Shown piece by piece: positions 54,001-61,543 of a stretch of 64,000 nt of DNA; within the stretch, counting starts at the first letter, position 1; the number at the start of each line of letters is the position of its first letter. Source of the DNA: Sinorhizobium sp. 8-89. GTDB lineage: Bacteria > Pseudomonadota > Alphaproteobacteria > Rhizobiales > Rhizobiaceae. The notes beneath the pieces were generated by a model. That model saw only the letters and a list, made by a program, of their open reading frames with translations, had not been told where the DNA came from and made no database searches. The stretch lies in contig NZ_JASKLR010000012.1 of the NCBI RefSeq assembly GCF_030124325.1, forward strand, positions 62,001 to 126,000, in the 5' to 3' direction. A program made the translations under genes and the position numbers.

Positions 54001-54100
54001 CTTAAATCGGAGCCGATTTAAGAAGAAATACGCAACTAATCAAAGCGTTACACATGTTTTTGCACGTCTGAAAGGACGCGTGGCGCCGTAGCGCGGCAAG
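54001..54100. repeat. Second intergenic repeat family, copy 1
   Basis: Begins with a perfect palindrome CTTAAATCGG-AG-CCGATTTAAG (54001-54022), followed by TCAAAGCGTTACA, GCACGTCTGAAAGGACGCG and GGCGCCGTAGCGC. The block order matches 56398-56497 (ATCGGAGCCGAT, TCAAAGTGCTACAGCG, hairpin, GGCGCTGTAG). It is a repeated mosaic element common in rhizobial intergenic DNA by my recollection; the family name is not certain. Confidence 0.65.
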
Positions 54101-54117
54101 CAGATCCTGAGGTGGAA

Positions 54118-54979
54118 ATGAAAATCGGTGTCGTTGGAACGGGAGAAATGGGCCTCGCGATGGCGGGTCACCTGCTGGAAAGAGGCTTCGAGGTTTCGGC
54201 CTTCGACGTCAGCGAACGAGCGACTGGCGGCGGCCGAGGCACGCGGCATCGCATCGAAGCGAAGCCTCGATGAACTGGCTCGTTCGGCTGATGTCTTTGT
54301 TCTCGTCGTTGCAACCGATCAACAGGTTATCGATGTTTGCGAGGAGCTTGCGGTCAAGGCAGCCGACGATACGCTGATCGTCGTTGCAGCGACGATCAGC
54401 CCGGAGACGATGCGCGACCTTGGTCCGCATCTGAAGGCAAAAGGCAAGCGTCTCGTCGATGCGCCGGTCGTCTACGGCGCCGCCGGAGCGCGGTCAGGCA
54501 CGCTGCTTTCGCTCTGCGGCGGGACGGAGGAGGACGTCGAGCGCGTTCGCGCGGCGCTGATGAGCTACAGCCGCGATGTCGTGCATGTCGGACCGCTCGG
54601 GGCGGGGCAGATTGCGAAATCCTGCAACAACCTGCTGCACTGGATTCATTGCGTCGCCAATTTCGAAACCCTCCTGATCGCGAAGCGTTACGGCATCGAC
54701 GCGCAGCGCATGCGCGAGATTCTGCTGGCCTGTCCCGGCACGAATGGCACGCTGGCGCGCTGGGATTCCACGCGCTTCACCTGGCAGGAGAAGGACATGG
54801 ACGTCACCCTCGAGCTTGCGCAGAAGGCCGGGCTGATGCTGCCGCTCGCCGGCCAGGTGGACCAGATCATCAAGACATTGAAGGCCGACGACGTGAAAGC
54901 CCTGCTCTATGGACCCGAGGCGACCTATCTTGGGCGGACGGTGAGACCGCTCGCGCCCTCGGAAGGCGGTCTCGCCTGA
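54118..54979 (+). pseudogene. 3-Hydroxyisobutyrate dehydrogenase-like gene, frameshifted
   Basis: The N-terminus is read from ATG 54118: M-K-I-G-V-V-G-T-G-E-M-G-L-A-M-A-G-H-L-L with the G-x-G-x-M-G NAD(P) site, until about 54215. The rest of the enzyme (R-L-A-A-A-E-A-R-G-I-A-S-K-R, then V-D-A-P-V-V-Y-G-A-A-G-A-R-S-G-T-L and the catalytic block G-P-L-G-A-G-Q-I-A-K-S-C-N-N) continues in the +1 frame to 54979. Removing one G near 54216-54218 (GTCAGCGAACGAG) restores a single frame of about 286 aa. Either an inactivating frameshift or a sequencing error. The original gene was a beta-hydroxyacid dehydrogenase. Confidence 0.85.
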
Positions 54980-55016
54980 CGGATTTCGCCCTTTGGTGTC
55001 GCCGGCGAGCGCAGTA

Positions 55017-55050
55017 TCGGGAAAACGCCTTTTCCGAAAACACACTACCG
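55017..55050 (+). promoter_or_regulatory. 34-nt element upstream of cupin-EutA module 2
   Basis: A dyad with arms TCGGGAAAA and CTTTTCCGA followed by AAACACACTACCG, 54-87 nt before the bicupin start. It matches 27 of 34 positions of the element upstream of module 1 (31388-31421, minus strand); the last 20 positions differ at only one. This points to the same transcription factor or promoter type for both modules. Confidence 0.65.
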
Positions 55051-55103
55051 ACGCCGGTTCAAAAGACTCATAGTTCGCGCCGAATGCGGAACGATAAAGC
55101 CAA

Positions 55104-56345
55104 ATGAAAGTGAACCAGATGGCCAGTACTGTTGATACAAAGCCGCTCAGTGGTGAACCGGTTGCGGTTTCCGATCCCGGCAATACCAAGTTCCTCGTCG
55201 ATCCTTATAAGGATTGGTCGAAGGGGGAGGGCATCCCGATCCATTTCGATCTCGGGCACGATCTCCTTGCGCTCGAAACCGGACCATGGGATCGCTACGA
55301 CGCGCGCGGCTGCTTTGCGCACACTCACGGCATGGGCGACTTCATGGCGAACTACGTCATCGAGGTCCTGCCCGGCCGCAAGACACGCCCGGTGAAACAC
55401 CTCTATGAAGCGTTCTTCTATGTCCTGTCGGGCTATGGCTCGACGACCGTCTGGCTTCCGAACGGTGAAGTCCGCACGTTCGAATGGGGGCCGAAGGCGC
55501 TCTTCGCCATCCCGTTGAACTGCCTCTACCAGTTCAACAACGGTTCGGGTGTCGATACCGTGCGCCTCTCCTGCACGAACAACGCGCCGCTGACCATCAA
55601 CCTTTACCACAACCTCGATTTCGTCTTCGACAACGACTTCGCTTTCAAGGACCGCATCGGCCAGGCCAAGCATTTCGAAGGCGAGGGCGCGCTTTATTCC
55701 TACGGCTTGGAATCGGCGCGAAAGGTGCAGAACATCTGGGAAACCAATTTCGTCCACGACCTGACGAGCTTCAAGCTCTATGAGTTCGAGGGACGCGGCA
55801 AGGGATCGCTCAACGTCAATTTCGTGCTGGCGGACGGAACGATGCATTCCCACGTTTCGCAGATGCCGGTCGGCCGATACAAGAAGGCGCATCGCCATGC
55901 CGCAGGAACGCACGTCCATGCCGTCGACGGCGAGGGATACTCGCTGATGTGGTATGAGGGAGACTCCGAATTCAAGGAGATCCCGTGGCGCCACGGCTTC
56001 ATGTATACGCCGCCGTTTTGGATGTACCACCAGCATTTCAACACCTGCGACCAGCCGGCGCGTTATGTCGCTTGCAGTCTCGGCAGCCGGCGCTACCCGT
56101 TCATCTCGCTGCGGCGCAAGAGTGCGGAAGGCGGCGGGGCGACCTCGGTCAAGGACGGCGGACGGCAGATCGAATACGAGGATCAGGATCCGCGCGTGCA
56201 TCGCAAGTTCCTTGAGGAGTTGCAGAAGACTGGCGTTCCGTCTGCCATGGGCGACATCTTCGACGAGGCGGCTATCATGGCCCTGCCGAAGGAAAGCCTG
56301 ACGGGTGTCATCCAGACGCCCATCCTTGCCGGTCCCGCGACGTAA
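55104..56345 (+). CDS. Bicupin protein partnered with EutA-like ATPase, copy 2
   Basis: 413 aa, two cupin domains, paralogous to 30035-31273 (compare K-H-L-Y-E-A-F-F-Y-V-L-S-G-Y-G-S-T with K-H-M-Y-E-E-I-Y-I-V-V-E-G-R-G-S-T). In the first domain the second-motif His is Tyr (L-Y-Q-F-N-N), so that site looks degenerate. The second domain keeps H-R-H and M-Y-H-Q-H-F. No signal peptide. Start ATG 55104; ATG 55119 is an alternative. It precedes the second EutA-like gene by 167 bp, which includes a repeat element. Confidence 0.83.
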   Translation: MKVNQMASTVDTKPLSGEPVAVSDPGNTKFLVDPYKDWSKGEGIPIHFDLGHDLLALETGPWDRYDARGCFAHTHGMGDFMANYVIEVLPGRKTRPVKHLYEAFFYVLSGYGSTTVWLPNGEVRTFEWGPKALFAIPLNCLYQFNNGSGVDTVRLSCTNNAPLTINLYHNLDFVFDNDFAFKDRIGQAKHFEGEGALYSYGLESARKVQNIWETNFVHDLTSFKLYEFEGRGKGSLNVNFVLADGTMHSHVSQMPVGRYKKAHRHAAGTHVHAVDGEGYSLMWYEGDSEFKEIPWRHGFMYTPPFWMYHQHFNTCDQPARYVACSLGSRRYPFISLRRKSAEGGGATSVKDGGRQIEYEDQDPRVHRKFLEELQKTGVPSAMGDIFDEAAIMALPKESLTGVIQTPILAGPAT

Positions 56346-56397
56346 GGCACGGCGCGGATCAGGCGGCCGGGTGGGTGAGGCCCGGCATCACCGCATG

Positions 56398-56497
56398 ATC
56401 TCCTAGATCGGAGCCGATTGAGGACAAATTCTTGCGGCAATTCAAAGTGCTACAGCGATCTTTTGCGCCTCTCGAAGAGGCGCGGCGGCGCTGTAGG
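56398..56497. repeat. Second intergenic repeat family, copy 2
   Basis: Homologous in order to 54001-54100. Visible structure: CTACAGCG (56450-56457) pairs with CGCTGTAG (56489-56496), and inside it GCGCCTC (56465-56471) pairs with GAGGCGC (56477-56483). The element ends just before the GAGGAG ribosome site of the EutA-like gene. In one frame it is open and creates a false N-terminal extension of that gene from 56432. Confidence 0.65.
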
Positions 56498-56512
56498 AAA
56501 GAGGAGTTGCGG

Positions 56513-58018
56513 GTGCACGATCTCGATTTCGACCACGAGCATGACGATCTGTCCGACAGCGAACGTCAGCAGATCGCGGATTGGCTGTGGAAGCAGGAAA
56601 CCGTCGATCTGTTGACGGTCGGCATCGATATCGGCAGTTCCACGTCTCACCTGCTGTTTGCAAATGTCGTCTTGCGGCGGGAGACGGACGATCTTTCCAG
56701 CCGATTTGTCGTTGTCGATCGGCGGGTGCTCTGGCGCTCGCCCATCCTCCTGACGCCGTTTCTGCCGGACGGGACGATCGACGCGCACGAATTGAGGCAC
56801 TTCTTTCAGCACTGCTATCATGACGCCGGCTACAAGCGCAGCCACATAGACACCGGCGCCGTCATTCTGACCGGCGAAGCGATCAAGCGAAAGAACGCGC
56901 GGGCGATCGACGAAATCTTTGCAAATGAATCAGGCCGTTTCGTCTGTGCAACTGCCGGCCACAAGCTTGAATGCATGCTCGCAGCCCATGGTTCGGGCGC
57001 GACCGCACTCTCGAAGAAAAGGGATGCCTGCGGCCTGCACGTCGACATCGGCGGCGGCACAACCAAGCTTGCCTTGATCGACAAGGGAGAAATTGTCAGC
57101 GGCGCGGCCTTTGCGGTCGGCGGGCGGCTGCTAGCTCAGGACAACCAAGGTGCATGGTCCCGTGTCGATGATTCCGCTCGGATCGTTGCGGAGGAACTTG
57201 GGCTCGACACCGACCCCGGCACGATCGCTGACGCTGGGAACCGCCGCGCCATTGTGAAGCGCCTGGCTGCCGCCGCGGTTGATGAGATTCTCGGTGACCC
57301 ACTCGACCCGCTTGGCGAGCGCCTTCTCCTCACCGAGCCTCTCGAACGGCCAGTCCAGCCGACCTACATCACCTTTTCCGGTGGCGTCTCGGAATACATT
57401 TTCGATTACGAGCGGAATGACCATGGCGACGTAGCGCGGGATCTCGCCGACGAGATCGTGGCGCAGCTCAAGCCGCGCATCGAGATACCGATGGTCGATG
57501 CCGGGCAACGCATCCGCGCGACCGTCATCGGCGCCTCGCAATTCACCGTGCAGGTCAGCGGCAAGACGCTCTACATGAATGGCGCCGACGCCCTGCCCAG
57601 GCACAACATCCCGGTGGTCCATCTCGGAAAGACGCTCCCCGAAGAGATCGACCCGGAGGAAATCGCTGCGGCTTTCCGCGAGAGCGCCGACAGGCAGGAT
57701 CACGACGTCTCCGCGATGACTGCGCTTGCTTTTTCGTGGACTGGGCTACCGGACTACGAGCGCCTGCTCGCCATGGCCAAGGCGATCAAGATGGTTGCCG
57801 CGCCAGAGGGTAAGCGCAAGGCACTCCTGGTCCTGATGATCGATGGCGATGTCGGTCAGACAATCGGCCGTATCCTCGACAGGGAGCTCGGAATCCAGTC
57901 GCACCTGATCTCCATCGACGGCGTGCGGCTCAAGAATCTGGATTTCGTCGATCTCGGCGAGTTTCTTAACCCGCCGGGGGTCATTCCCGTTGTTATCAAG
58001 TCGCTGCTCTTTTCTTGA
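56513..58018 (+). CDS. EutA-like reactivating-factor ATPase, copy 2
   Basis: 501 aa from GTG 56513, which has GAGGAG 6 nt upstream; the longer frame from 56432 is repeat-derived. Phosphate loops G-I-D-I-G-S-S-T-S-H (about 37-46) and V-D-I-G-G-G-T-T-K are intact, as are L-T-G-E-A-I-K-R-K-N-A-R-A, A-T-V-I-G-A-S-Q-F-T-V and V-P-V-V-I-K-S-L-L-F. EutA of enteric bacteria reactivates adenosylcobalamin-dependent ethanolamine ammonia-lyase, but no eutBC is nearby. It is the paralogue of 28515-30023 and again follows a bicupin gene. Confidence 0.87.
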   Translation: MHDLDFDHEHDDLSDSERQQIADWLWKQETVDLLTVGIDIGSSTSHLLFANVVLRRETDDLSSRFVVVDRRVLWRSPILLTPFLPDGTIDAHELRHFFQHCYHDAGYKRSHIDTGAVILTGEAIKRKNARAIDEIFANESGRFVCATAGHKLECMLAAHGSGATALSKKRDACGLHVDIGGGTTKLALIDKGEIVSGAAFAVGGRLLAQDNQGAWSRVDDSARIVAEELGLDTDPGTIADAGNRRAIVKRLAAAAVDEILGDPLDPLGERLLLTEPLERPVQPTYITFSGGVSEYIFDYERNDHGDVARDLADEIVAQLKPRIEIPMVDAGQRIRATVIGASQFTVQVSGKTLYMNGADALPRHNIPVVHLGKTLPEEIDPEEIAAAFRESADRQDHDVSAMTALAFSWTGLPDYERLLAMAKAIKMVAAPEGKRKALLVLMIDGDVGQTIGRILDRELGIQSHLISIDGVRLKNLDFVDLGEFLNPPGVIPVVIKSLLFS

Positions 58019-58055
58019 ATTGTCCCCGGCGCAGAGTTGTGCCAAGACGCCGGAG

Positions 58056-59018
58056 ATGATCAAGTCTTCTGACATGCCGAGATCGAGCTTTGACGGGCTC
58101 GATCTCAACGACATCGTGATCTTCACGCGCGTGGTGCAGCATGGCAGCTTCACTACTGCGGCAAAGATCTTTGGGAAGTCGCCGTCCTATATGAGCAAGC
58201 ACGTCTCCCAGCTCGAGGAGGCGTTAAAGCTGACCCTGCTCAACCGCTCGACGCATGCTGTCTTTCTGACCGATGCGGGTAGCGTCTTCTTCGATCATTG
58301 CACGCGGATCCTCACCGAGATCGACGCCGCGAAGGCGGATGCGAGCGGGCTCAGCAGCGAACTGATAGGCACCCTGCGGGTCCACAGCACCCCCGGCGTT
58401 GGTCAGGCGCTCGTCGCGCCGGCAATCGTCGATTTCAACGCGCGATATCCTTCGATCAAGGTCGAGCTCACCGTCAGCGCCTACTCGGTGAACCTGATGG
58501 AACGCGGCGTGGATGTTGTTATCGGCAGCCGCGATTTCGATGACGACGAGTCGTTTCACACCGGTCTCTTCGAACGCAAGCTCGGACCAGCACCCTACGT
58601 GATTTGCGCCGCGCCAGCCTATTTCGCCGAGCGGCCGAGACCGATGAAGCCGGCCGACCTTCGTGAGCACAACTGCCTGATCCACACGACGCAGAAACCG
58701 GATCCGCGGATCTGGGGTGCACGCTTCGACGACGAGGAGATCACCGTGCAGGTGGACGGCACATTTCATTCGAATTTCGAGAGCGCCATCCTTCTTGCGG
58801 CCCTTCAGGGCGCCGGTATCGCCCGTCTTCCCCTTTATAGTGTCGTCGAAGAAATCCGTGCCGGAAGGCTGCTTTCCGTCTTTGATGGCGAGATCGTCTC
58901 GCATCGTGTGATCAAGGCGTTCTATCCGCGCAGCCGCTTTGTGCCGAAGAAGCTTCGGGCTTTCCTGGCGATATTGGAAGCACGGCTCAAGGATGCAATG
59001 CGGCCTGGCGCGGAATGA
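58056..59018 (+). CDS. LysR family transcriptional regulator
   Basis: About 320 aa. HTH about 17-65 (F-T-R-V-V-Q-H-G-S-F-T-T-A-A-K-I-F-G-K-S-P-S-Y-M-S-K-H) and a LysR effector domain of the subgroup with V-D-V-V-I-G. Start uncertain: ATG at 58056 or 58074. It follows the second EutA-like gene by 37 bp, same strand, so it may control the cupin-EutA genes; it lies 28 bp before the phosphoglycerate mutase start. Confidence 0.88.
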   Translation: MIKSSDMPRSSFDGLDLNDIVIFTRVVQHGSFTTAAKIFGKSPSYMSKHVSQLEEALKLTLLNRSTHAVFLTDAGSVFFDHCTRILTEIDAAKADASGLSSELIGTLRVHSTPGVGQALVAPAIVDFNARYPSIKVELTVSAYSVNLMERGVDVVIGSRDFDDDESFHTGLFERKLGPAPYVICAAPAYFAERPRPMKPADLREHNCLIHTTQKPDPRIWGARFDDEEITVQVDGTFHSNFESAILLAALQGAGIARLPLYSVVEEIRAGRLLSVFDGEIVSHRVIKAFYPRSRFVPKKLRAFLAILEARLKDAMRPGAE

Positions 59019-59046
59019 TTTCGGGACTGGATCGGAGGGAATTGCC

Positions 59047-60573
59047 TTGGATAATAAGAAGCCGACTGTCTTGATGATCATGGACGGATGGGGCTGGCGC
59101 GAAGAAGCGGAGGGCAACGCCGTCCTGCTTGCGAAGACGCCGAACTTCGACCGCTTGTGGTCGACGTGCCCGCACGCGTTCTTAACAACGCATGGTCCGG
59201 CGGTAGGTTTGCCCGAGGGGCAGATGGGCAATTCCGAAGTGGGGCATCTGAATATCGGCGCGGGGCGTATCGTTATGCAGGAACTGCCTCGCATCGATGC
59301 CGCGATCGTCGATGGAACCCTGCGCAATCTGCTCGCGGAAAGCCGGCTGCCGGGTACGCTCAAGCGGACGGGGGGCGTGTGCCATATCCTCGGACTCGTT
59401 TCTCCAGGGGGCGTGCATTCGCACATGGACCATGTCGCGGCGGTCGCCCGGGAGCTTGCGAGCCTTGGCGTGCGGCCGATCGTTCACGCGTTCACAGACG
59501 GCCGCGATACGCAACCGGGGCAGGCGGCGTCGTATCTTCGCCAACTCACTGAGAAGCTTCCGGACGGTGCTGTTGTCGCCACCGTCAGCGGCCGGTTCTT
59601 TGCGATGGACAGGGACAGCCGCTGGGATCGGGTCAGGCTCGCCTACGAGGCGATCGCCCTGGGCAAAGGGGGGCGTTTCGCTACGGCGGAGGAAGCAATC
59701 GAAGCAGCGGCCACGCAGGGCAAGACGGATGAATTCATCCCGCCGAGCCTCATCGGCGACTATGCAGGTATTCGGGACGGCGACGCGATTCTTTGTGCAA
59801 ACTTCCGGTCGGATCGGGTGCGCGAGATCCTGGCGGCCCTGACGCTTCCGGACTTTGCTGGCTTCGAGTGCGGGCGGAGGCCCGAACTGTCGATCGCCGT
59901 TGGAATGGTCTCCTATGGATCAGAGCTCGACCCAACGATGCGCACCTTGTTTCCACCTCAGCGTCTCGACGACGGATTGAGCGAGACGGTCGCAAAGGCA
60001 GGGAAGACGCAAATCCATCTCGCAGAAACGGAAAAATACCCGCATGTGACGTATTTTCTGAACGGCGGGCGCGAGGCCGCATACGAACACGAGGATCGCA
60101 TCCTCGTGCCCTCGCCTAAGGTGGCCACCTACGATCTGCAACCGGCGATGTCGGCCCCGGAATTGACGACGAAGGTCGTTGCCGCGATCGAGAGCGGAAG
60201 ATACGACTTGGTGGTCGTCAATTTCGCCAATCCGGACATGGTTGGTCATACCGGCAAGCTGGAGGCGGCCATTGTTGCAGTCGAGACCGTTGATGGGGCG
60301 CTCGGCGAAATCGACGCTGCCGTCGCCCGGGCGGGCGGGGCCATGCTAGTCATAGCCGACCACGGCAACTGCGAGATGATGATCGATCCTGAGAACGGAG
60401 AACCGCACACGGCCCATACCACCAATCCGGTGCCGGTCTTGCTATCTGGTTCGTCACGTGACGTGCGCCTACGCGATGGTATTCTCGCCGATGTCGCGCC
60501 CACTATTCTGGCCCTCATGGGGATCCGGCAGCCGGAGGCGATGACGGGCCGTGCACTTTTCGCGGATCAATGA
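59047..60573 (+). CDS. gpmI: 2,3-Bisphosphoglycerate-independent phosphoglycerate mutase
   Basis: 508 aa from a TTG start with GGAGGG upstream. Alkaline-phosphatase-type metalloenzyme: M-D-G-W-G (Asp13), Q-M-G-N-S-E-V-G-H (nucleophile Ser63), F-T-D-G-R-D-T, and the C-terminal metal site I-A-D-H-G-N-C and H-T-A-H-T-T. It converts 3-phosphoglycerate and 2-phosphoglycerate in glycolysis. Its place next to a GntR gene and NanE-NanK genes rather than other glycolytic genes is unusual. Full length and active-site residues look intact. Confidence 0.94.
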   Translation: MDNKKPTVLMIMDGWGWREEAEGNAVLLAKTPNFDRLWSTCPHAFLTTHGPAVGLPEGQMGNSEVGHLNIGAGRIVMQELPRIDAAIVDGTLRNLLAESRLPGTLKRTGGVCHILGLVSPGGVHSHMDHVAAVARELASLGVRPIVHAFTDGRDTQPGQAASYLRQLTEKLPDGAVVATVSGRFFAMDRDSRWDRVRLAYEAIALGKGGRFATAEEAIEAAATQGKTDEFIPPSLIGDYAGIRDGDAILCANFRSDRVREILAALTLPDFAGFECGRRPELSIAVGMVSYGSELDPTMRTLFPPQRLDDGLSETVAKAGKTQIHLAETEKYPHVTYFLNGGREAAYEHEDRILVPSPKVATYDLQPAMSAPELTTKVVAAIESGRYDLVVVNFANPDMVGHTGKLEAAIVAVETVDGALGEIDAAVARAGGAMLVIADHGNCEMMIDPENGEPHTAHTTNPVPVLLSGSSRDVRLRDGILADVAPTILALMGIRQPEAMTGRALFADQ

Positions 60574-60654
60574 TCTCGCCTGCAGAAAAGACGTGGCGGC
60601 GCGGTGGCCAAGTGAACTCCGCGCCGGTGCATCGGCCAGTTTGCGTTGAGCGGA

Positions 60655-60678
60655 TAATACCAGTATAGCTCCAGCTGG
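60655..60678 (+). promoter_or_regulatory. Candidate GntR operator upstream of gntR gene
   Basis: AATACCAGTATAGC followed by CCAGCTGGT gives ACCAG and CTGGT half-sites in inverted order. The same half-sites, with the same AATACCAG flank, occur at 61474-61507 before the NanE-NanK gene. They are 48-71 nt before the GntR start. Confidence 0.5.
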
Positions 60679-60725
60679 TGCCTGTGAAAGAATTCCACAG
60701 GCGGCAGAACTGGCATGGAGCGGCA

Positions 60726-61475
60726 ATGGTAACCGATGTCTTCGTCGAACTGATAGGCAAGGAACTCGCCGATGCGGCGCCCGGGTCGCCGCTGTACAAG
60801 CGATTGAAGGCGGCGATCGAGGCCGCGATCCGCTCCAATGCCTTGAAGGCCGGTGCAGTCCTGCCGGGCGAACGCGTCATTGCAGACGCATTTTCCCTGT
60901 CCCGCGTGACCGTGCGAAAAGCGCTCGCGCTGCTTGAGGAGGAGGGGCTCCTCAATCGCCGCCATGGCTTCCGGACAGAAGTCGGATCGCGTGTCGAAAA
61001 ATCGCTGTCGACGCTGACGAGCTTTTCCGAGGACATACGCGCACGCGGGCTGACGCCCGGATGCATATGGCTTTCCAGGCAGATAAGCCGACCCTCGCCG
61101 GCCGAGATGATGGCATTGGGGGTCGCGGGCAACGCCAGTGTCGTTCGCATGAAACGGGTCAGAACCGCCGATTCCGTGCCGATCGCGGTCGAGATTTCCG
61201 CAGTGCCGGTTCGCTTCCTGCCGTCGCCGGATCTGGTCGGCGATTCCCTCTACGAGGCATTGGAGGCGCGGGGTTTTCTGCCTCAACGCGCGATCCAGAG
61301 AATGCGCTCGCGAGCAGCAAGCGAGGAGGACGCGCAGCACCTCAATTGCGGCCCCGGCGCTCCGTTGTTGATGACCGAGCGACGCTGCTTTCTCGCGGAC
61401 GGACAAATCGTCGAATATTGCGAGACGCGCTACAAAGGCGACGTCTATGATTTCGTGTTCGAACTGCAGCGGTAA
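60726..61475 (+). CDS. GntR family regulator, HutC/UTRA subfamily
   Basis: 249 aa. Winged HTH about 20-85 (L-P-G-E-R-V-I-A-D-A-F-S-L-S-R-V-T-V-R-K-A-L-A-L-L-E) and a UTRA ligand-binding domain ending with G-Q-I-V-E-Y-C-E-T-R-Y-K-G-D-V-Y-D-F. UTRA regulators often sense amino-sugar phosphates. GGAGCGG precedes the ATG at 60726. It lies between gpmI and the fused nan gene and is probably the local repressor. Confidence 0.92.
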   Translation: MVTDVFVELIGKELADAAPGSPLYKRLKAAIEAAIRSNALKAGAVLPGERVIADAFSLSRVTVRKALALLEEEGLLNRRHGFRTEVGSRVEKSLSTLTSFSEDIRARGLTPGCIWLSRQISRPSPAEMMALGVAGNASVVRMKRVRTADSVPIAVEISAVPVRFLPSPDLVGDSLYEALEARGFLPQRAIQRMRSRAASEEDAQHLNCGPGAPLLMTERRCFLADGQIVEYCETRYKGDVYDFVFELQR

Positions 61476-61507
61476 TACCAGTCACAAACTGGTTGTAATC
61501 TGGTATT
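61474..61507 (+). promoter_or_regulatory. Candidate GntR operator upstream of nanE-nanK
   Basis: ACCAGT-N5-ACTGGT (61477-61493) is a perfect inverted repeat; AATACCAG (61474-61481) and CTGGTATT (61500-61507) form a second, wider one using the same left half. Overlap of two pairings suggests two adjacent binding registers. The site starts at the gntR stop and ends 36 nt before the nanE-nanK start. Confidence 0.6.
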
Positions 61508-61543
61508 TTCCATCTATCGTGATGCCGAAACGGAGTGTCACGA

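Noticed and set aside
54337..55107. 256-codon open frame on the plus strand
   Set aside because: Third frame over the frameshifted dehydrogenase; the R/A/G-rich translation has no dehydrogenase motifs, so it is not the restored frame.
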